A stretch of 64,000 nucleotides of DNA from an uncultured Christensenellaceae bacterium. GTDB taxonomy: Bacteria > Bacillota > Clostridia > Christensenellales > Borkfalkiaceae. The notes under the pieces were generated by a model. The model was not told the origin of the DNA. It saw only the letters and a program-made list of their open reading frames with translations, and searched no databases. The stretch is taken from contig CAJUOV010000003.1 in NCBI GenBank assembly GCA_910588695.1, forward strand, positions 69,043 to 133,042, read 5' to 3'. Position numbers and translations under genes: made by a program. Shown in pieces: positions 62,322 through 64,000 of the stretch; within the stretch, counting starts at the first letter, position 1; each line of letters begins with the position of its first letter.

Positions 62322-63264
62322 ATAAAAACCAATTTGAATATTTATATTTCTTTTTTCTGTATTCCCGCGGCGACATATTATATTTTTGCCGAAAATACCT
62401 TGTCATATGCGAATTATCGAAAAAACCGCATTCCAATGAAATCTCCGTAATCGATAAATTATCGTCCCGCAACAGCTTCTCCGCTTTGTTCAGGCGAATA
62501 TTCATTAAAAAATGAATCGGCGTATCGTTAAAAAGCTTCTTAAACTCTAAACAATATTCGGAACGCGACATATGGGCAAAATGCGCCAATTCGTTTAAGG
62601 TAATTTCCTCCTGAAAATGTGTGTTCATATAGTCGATGCTTTTCAGAATATTCAATGAAATGTTATCTCTGTCTAACACCCCCCCCCTGTTCCCTTCGAA
62701 CATGTAATACGCCAGCTCGCCCATCAGCCCCAACGTGTAAAAGTTGAACGTTTTTACGCATTGCTCCTGTTTTTTTGCAAGATGCACCAAATTACTCAAA
62801 AAAGGAAAAATCCGCTTTCTTCTCTGCTCGTTCAGATTCAAAAAGCATACGCGCTCTTCGTTATTGATCCGAACCATGGGCTCTATATTCAAAAACGCCT
62901 CCATATAGGGAATCGTTTCGATATCCTTAGAATAATCAATGAAAAATTGTTTGTCTACGAGCAAATGGAATATCGAAAAGTTCTTATCGTCGTACGGAAC
63001 GTATCCGTGACGCACGTTCGGCGGAATCATTAAAGTATCGCCGCATTTGACGATAAAACGGTTCCCTTCTATGTAATGGCAGCCGATGCCCTGTACGATA
63101 ATGTTTAACTCGAAAAAGTCGTGCTTATGCATCGGAATAGGAAAATCATCGGAATGATAATATGCCATTTGATTGCGCAGCTGAAACTTCGCGTCGTCCA
63201 GATAAAACACCGCCGCCTTTTGGTGATCCGCCAATTTCAACGGAAAATCGTTTAAGGTTATCAT
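62320..63264 (-). CDS. AraC-family transcriptional regulator
   Basis: This 314-residue regulator begins at ATG 63264 with GGGAG upstream. The N-terminal cupin (about 40-100: MAYYHSDDFPIPMHKHDFFELNIIVQGIGCHYIEGNRFIVKCGDTLMIPPNVRHGYVP) senses a ligand. The C-terminal double helix-turn-helix (about 210-314) includes ITLNELAHFAHMSRSEYCLEFKKLFNDTPIHFLMNIRLNKAEKLL and SITEISLECGFFDNSHMTRYFRQKYNMSPREYRKKK. It lies upstream of the third importer unit and likely activates it. A G9 tract near residue 193, in the linker, is in frame here. Confidence 0.93.
   Translation of the reverse strand: MITLNDFPLKLADHQKAAVFYLDDAKFQLRNQMAYYHSDDFPIPMHKHDFFELNIIVQGIGCHYIEGNRFIVKCGDTLMIPPNVRHGYVPYDDKNFSIFHLLVDKQFFIDYSKDIETIPYMEAFLNIEPMVRINNEERVCFLNLNEQRRKRIFPFLSNLVHLAKKQEQCVKTFNFYTLGLMGELAYYMFEGNRGGVLDRDNISLNILKSIDYMNTHFQEEITLNELAHFAHMSRSEYCLEFKKLFNDTPIHFLMNIRLNKAEKLLRDDNLSITEISLECGFFDNSHMTRYFRQKYNMSPREYRKKKYKYSNWFL
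62679..62687 (-). repeat. G9 homopolymer in the araC-like gene (in frame)
   Basis: Nine G lie between the sensor and DNA-binding domains. A one-base slip would remove the DNA-binding half, switching the regulator off. Confidence 0.7.
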
Positions 63265-63347
63265 AGTCTGCTCCCTTCGCCCTCCTTTCGGTTTAACCGA
63301 CATATTTTTTGATAAATGCACGAACACAGCTCGCCCAACCAAGAATT

Positions 63348-63375
63348 ATTATATCAAAAAATACAAAAAAATCAA
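63348..63375 (-). promoter_or_regulatory. Promoter of the araC-like gene at 62320-63264
   Basis: TTGATT (63375-63370), 16 bp, TATAAT (63353-63348) on the minus strand. Confidence 0.65.
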
Positions 63376-63455
63376 CGTTTTCTTGTAAAAAAGCACATAT
63401 CATTTCAGAACAAAGTTTTCTTGTTTCAGACAGCAGTATGAATGGACACGCGTGC

Positions 63456-63488
63456 AAAAAAGAGATGCCCTGTGGGTATCTCTTTTTT
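63456..63488. terminator. Terminator hairpin (last of three after the rRNA operon)
   Basis: AAAAAAGAGAT-GCCC pairs with GGGT-ATCTCTTTTTT around a TGT loop. It ends transcription of the rRNA operon tail on the minus strand, and its flanks also suit plus-strand transcripts. Confidence 0.85.
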
Positions 63489-63640
63489 GCTGGCTGCTCC
63501 TGTCACTCGTAAGGAGCGAAGCGACGGAATAGCAAGGCGGAAATGTTTATTTCTTCCTCACAATAAATAGTCGAAGCGTCACTGACGACGCGGCGCGATT
63601 ACGCGCCGCTCGGAAGGGCATCTTTGTGGGAACCGCAAAC

Positions 63641-63676
63641 AAAAAGCGAAGAACGCTTTTGCGCACTTCGCTTTTT
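63641..63676. terminator. Terminator hairpin in repeat unit 1
   Basis: AAAAAGCGAAG pairs with CTTCGCTTTTT around a 14-base loop; the two strands are nearly symmetrical. Confidence 0.85.
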
Positions 63677-63828
63677 ACTGGCTGCTCCTGTCACTCGTAA
63701 GGAGCGAAGCGACGGAATAGCAAGGCGGAAATGTTTATTTCTTCCTCACAATAAATAGTCGAAGCGTCACTGACGACGCGGCGCGATTACGCGCCGCTCG
63801 GAAGGGCATCTTTGCGGGAACCGCAAAC

Positions 63829-63864
63829 AAAAAGCGAAGAACGCTTTTGCGCACTTCGCTTTTT
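63829..63864 (-). terminator. Terminator hairpin directly after tRNA-Asn
   Basis: This is the same hairpin as at 63641-63676, in unit 2. It starts two bases after the CCA end of the tRNA and is the primary terminator of the rRNA operon. Confidence 0.9.
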
Positions 63865-63866
63865 GC

Positions 63867-63942
63867 TGGCTGCTCCTGTCAGACTCGAACTGACGACACC
63901 GCGGTTAACAGCCGCGTGCTCTACCGACTGAGCTAAGGAGCA
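63867..63942 (-). tRNA. tRNA-Asn (anticodon GTT)
   Basis: The 76-nt cloverleaf on the minus strand has a TGCTCCT/AGGAGCA acceptor stem, a GCTC/GAGC D stem, an anticodon stem CGCGG/CCGCG with loop CTGTTAA (anticodon GTT), a T arm GTCAG-TTCGAGT-CTGAC, discriminator G and an encoded CCA. It follows the 5S rRNA gene by about seven bases and is cotranscribed with it. Confidence 0.96.
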
Positions 63943-63949
63943 ATAAAAG

Positions 63950-64000
63950 GCGGCAACTACCTACTCTCCCGCGGGAAGCGCAGTACCATCGGCGTAAGAG
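63950..64000 (-). rRNA. rrf: 5S ribosomal RNA, 3' end only
   Basis: The minus strand reads GATGGTACTGCG, then GGGAGAGTAGGTAG, then TTGCCGCC, the conserved 3' part of bacterial 5S rRNA. The 5' part lies beyond the right edge. The exact 3' end is uncertain by a few bases. Confidence 0.92.

Larger units (their letters stand above)
63491..63866. repeat. Two tandem 188-bp repeats, each starting with the tRNA-Asn 3' end sequence
   Basis: Units 63491-63678 and 63679-63866 differ at only two or three positions. Each begins with TGGCTGCTCCTGTCA, which is the complement of the last 15 bases of the neighbouring tRNA-Asn including CCA, and then departs from tRNA sequence. Each contains a GCGGCGCG-ATTA-CGCGCCGC palindrome and ends with a terminator hairpin. 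I see no gene in 63376-63866. Confidence 0.88.

Noticed and set aside
63491..63866. CRISPR array
   Set aside because: There are only two units of 188 bp, each containing tRNA-end sequence and a terminator; no short repeats with unique spacers were seen anywhere in the window.
63491..63866. Additional tRNA genes in the repeats
   Set aside because: Only the last 15 bases of tRNA-Asn are copied; no cloverleaf can be formed from the rest.

Overview
The window looks like a chromosomal segment of a carbohydrate-specialised low-to-mid-GC Firmicute, most likely a gut or rumen Clostridia member. The signs are lipobox signal peptides (LxGC, TAC, FAC), AGGAGG-type ribosome binding sites, TTGACA-17-TATAAT promoters and several binding-protein-dependent sugar ABC importers with no ATPase of their own. 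The clade (for example something near Christensenellales) is inference only. Nearly every real gene lies on the minus strand. The right edge (63.9-64 kb) is the tail of an rRNA operon, also on the minus strand: the 3' end of 5S rRNA, tRNA-Asn(GTT) and terminators. The window is therefore a long saccharide-utilisation region lying downstream of an rRNA operon.

Reading leftward. (1) 62.1-38.5 kb: an AraC regulator, then a sugar ABC importer (binding protein and two permeases), a GH43-like lipoprotein, a 1324-aa two-repeat surface lipoprotein, an ADP-ribosylglycohydrolase-fold protein, a YdcF-like protein, a low-molecular-weight tyrosine phosphatase, cytoplasmic GH2, GH20 and GH3 glycosidases, a metallo-beta-lactamase-fold protein, a trehalase-like (alpha/alpha)6 glycosidase, an SGNH hydrolase, and a nagB/PIG-L deacetylase pair. 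Decay lies around it: an internally deleted mgtC, a GH3 tail and a serine recombinase relic. (2) 37.2-28.6 kb: two GH43 arabinanase-like lipoproteins, two carbohydrate-binding-type lipoproteins (one broken by a G8 tract) and a second ABC importer. A LacI regulator and a convergent AraC regulator follow. (3) 26.3-12.5 kb: a tightly coupled eleven-gene operon with GH1, a third ABC importer, a GH5-type lipoprotein, a binding-domain lipoprotein, nanE, a DUF4127 protein, a ROK kinase, nagB and a PIG-L deacetylase. (4) 12.4-9.4 kb: a foreign or decaying patch with a Fic protein and the C-terminal half of a type I restriction HsdR. (5) 9.2-0 kb: a GH13 alpha-glucosidase/GH36 alpha-galactosidase pair and a fourth ABC importer, ending in a secreted modular protein that runs off the left edge.

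Working model (inference): surface lipoproteins bind and trim plant or host glycans; four importers, probably sharing an ATPase encoded elsewhere, bring in oligosaccharides; cytoplasmic GH1, GH2, GH3, GH13, GH20 and GH36 enzymes finish them. Amino sugars are channelled through ROK kinase, NanE and NagB. No nagA is present. Instead a PIG-L-family deacetylase is translationally coupled to nagB in two separate loci, which suggests an alternative deacetylation step. Candidate phase-variable G tracts occur in two surface lipoprotein genes and one regulator.
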